64,000 nt of DNA from Microbulbifer sp. SAOS-129_SWC (GTDB lineage: Bacteria > Pseudomonadota > Gammaproteobacteria > Pseudomonadales > Cellvibrionaceae): assembly GCF_039696035.1 (NCBI RefSeq), contig NZ_CP155567.1, forward strand, positions 4,149,001 to 4,213,000, written 5' to 3'. The position numbers and the translations under genes were made by a program. This document shows, one piece after another, positions 63,960 through 64,000 of this stretch. Every line of letters starts with the position of its first letter. Within the stretch, counting starts at the first letter, position 1. The notes under the pieces were generated by a model. The model had not been told where the DNA came from, did no database searches, and saw only the letters and a list, made by a program, of their open reading frames with translations.

Positions 63960-64000
63960 ATGAGTGAAAACGCAGAAAGTCTGGTAAGTCCGCCACTGGA
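63960..64000 (+). CDS. Unidentified gene, N-terminus only (partial)
   Basis: The ATG at 63960 (MSENAESLVSPPLE...) is preceded by GCAGGAGAGACC, a strong ribosome site, and remains open to the window edge. Fourteen residues are too few to name a family. It is divergent from the nitrilase-type gene; the 299 bases between hold the promoters but no other feature that I can recognise. Confidence 0.6.
   Translation, partial: MSENAESLVSPPL

Noticed and set aside
1..64000. tRNA, rRNA and CRISPR arrays
   Set aside because: Scanned by eye for cloverleaf ends, rRNA cores and regularly spaced repeats; none was recognised. The only regular repeats are the microsatellite and the 173-bp units.

Overview
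The window is about 64 kb of GC-rich chromosome from a Gram-negative, heterotrophic gammaproteobacterium. The evidence is OmpW, Tsx-like and TonB-dependent outer-membrane proteins, many lipoprotein signal peptides ending in an L-A-x-C type lipobox, an ABC-F protein closely matching YbiT, and a VF530-family protein. The set of secreted peptidase lipoproteins fits a marine Cellvibrionales/Microbulbifer-like bacterium, but that assignment is inference. No rRNA, tRNA, CRISPR array, transposase or phage gene was found.

Layout. (1) 1-4622, minus strand: an ECF42-type sigma factor followed by a run of DGPF/YCII-domain proteins, an AHSA1-type SRPBCC protein and a partial glutathione S-transferase. 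A sequence matching the published ECF42 promoter (TGTCGA, 17 bp, CGAC) lies in front of the first DGPF gene. (2) 4750-14204: a PH-like protein, a spermidine-synthase-like protein, YbiT, OmpW, an AraC regulator, an ABC exporter, VF530, and a three-gene cupredoxin / FTR1 / outer-membrane locus that looks like an iron-uptake module. (3) 14614-22151: a large ImpA-like zinc peptidase lipoprotein, a VOC protein, a MutS-like ATPase lacking the mismatch-recognition domain, a GST-like protein and a serine hydrolase. (4) 22678-26079: a DUF4242 protein and a compact purine-salvage unit (Tsx-like channel, AzgA-type permease, phosphoribosyltransferase). (5) 26610-28954: a two-gene cassette of unknown function with a low-GC core between GC-rich ends. 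(6) 29058-36447: a MarR-EmrA-DUF2955 efflux operon with two SlyA-like palindromes, a hexanucleotide microsatellite, a LysR regulator, and an omega-aminotransferase/methylmalonate-semialdehyde dehydrogenase pair. (7) 36688-43051: two tandem M1 aminopeptidase lipoproteins separated by a low-GC beta-barrel gene. (8) 43321-55205: small envelope proteins, a DUF4124 protein with repeated lectin-like domains, a DUF3775 protein, an Nmad3-domain protein, an M28 peptidase, a double-sensor MltF-like protein, a methyltransferase and a gluzincin lipoprotein. (9) 55206-64000: a third M1 homologue with an altered GxMEN motif, tandem REP-like repeats, a TPR-sulfotransferase, a TonB-dependent receptor, a nitrilase-family amidohydrolase and the start of one more gene.

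Several genes point to growth on proteinaceous or glycoprotein material: three M1 enzymes, an M28 enzyme, an ImpA-like peptidase and a DUF1570-like gluzincin, all predicted lipoproteins, plus amino-acid and purine salvage enzymes. The least explained parts are the 26.6-29.0 kb cassette, the REP doublets near 53.1 and 58.0-58.5 kb, the (GGTATC)n array at 31.8 kb and the M1/barrel/M1 arrangement.
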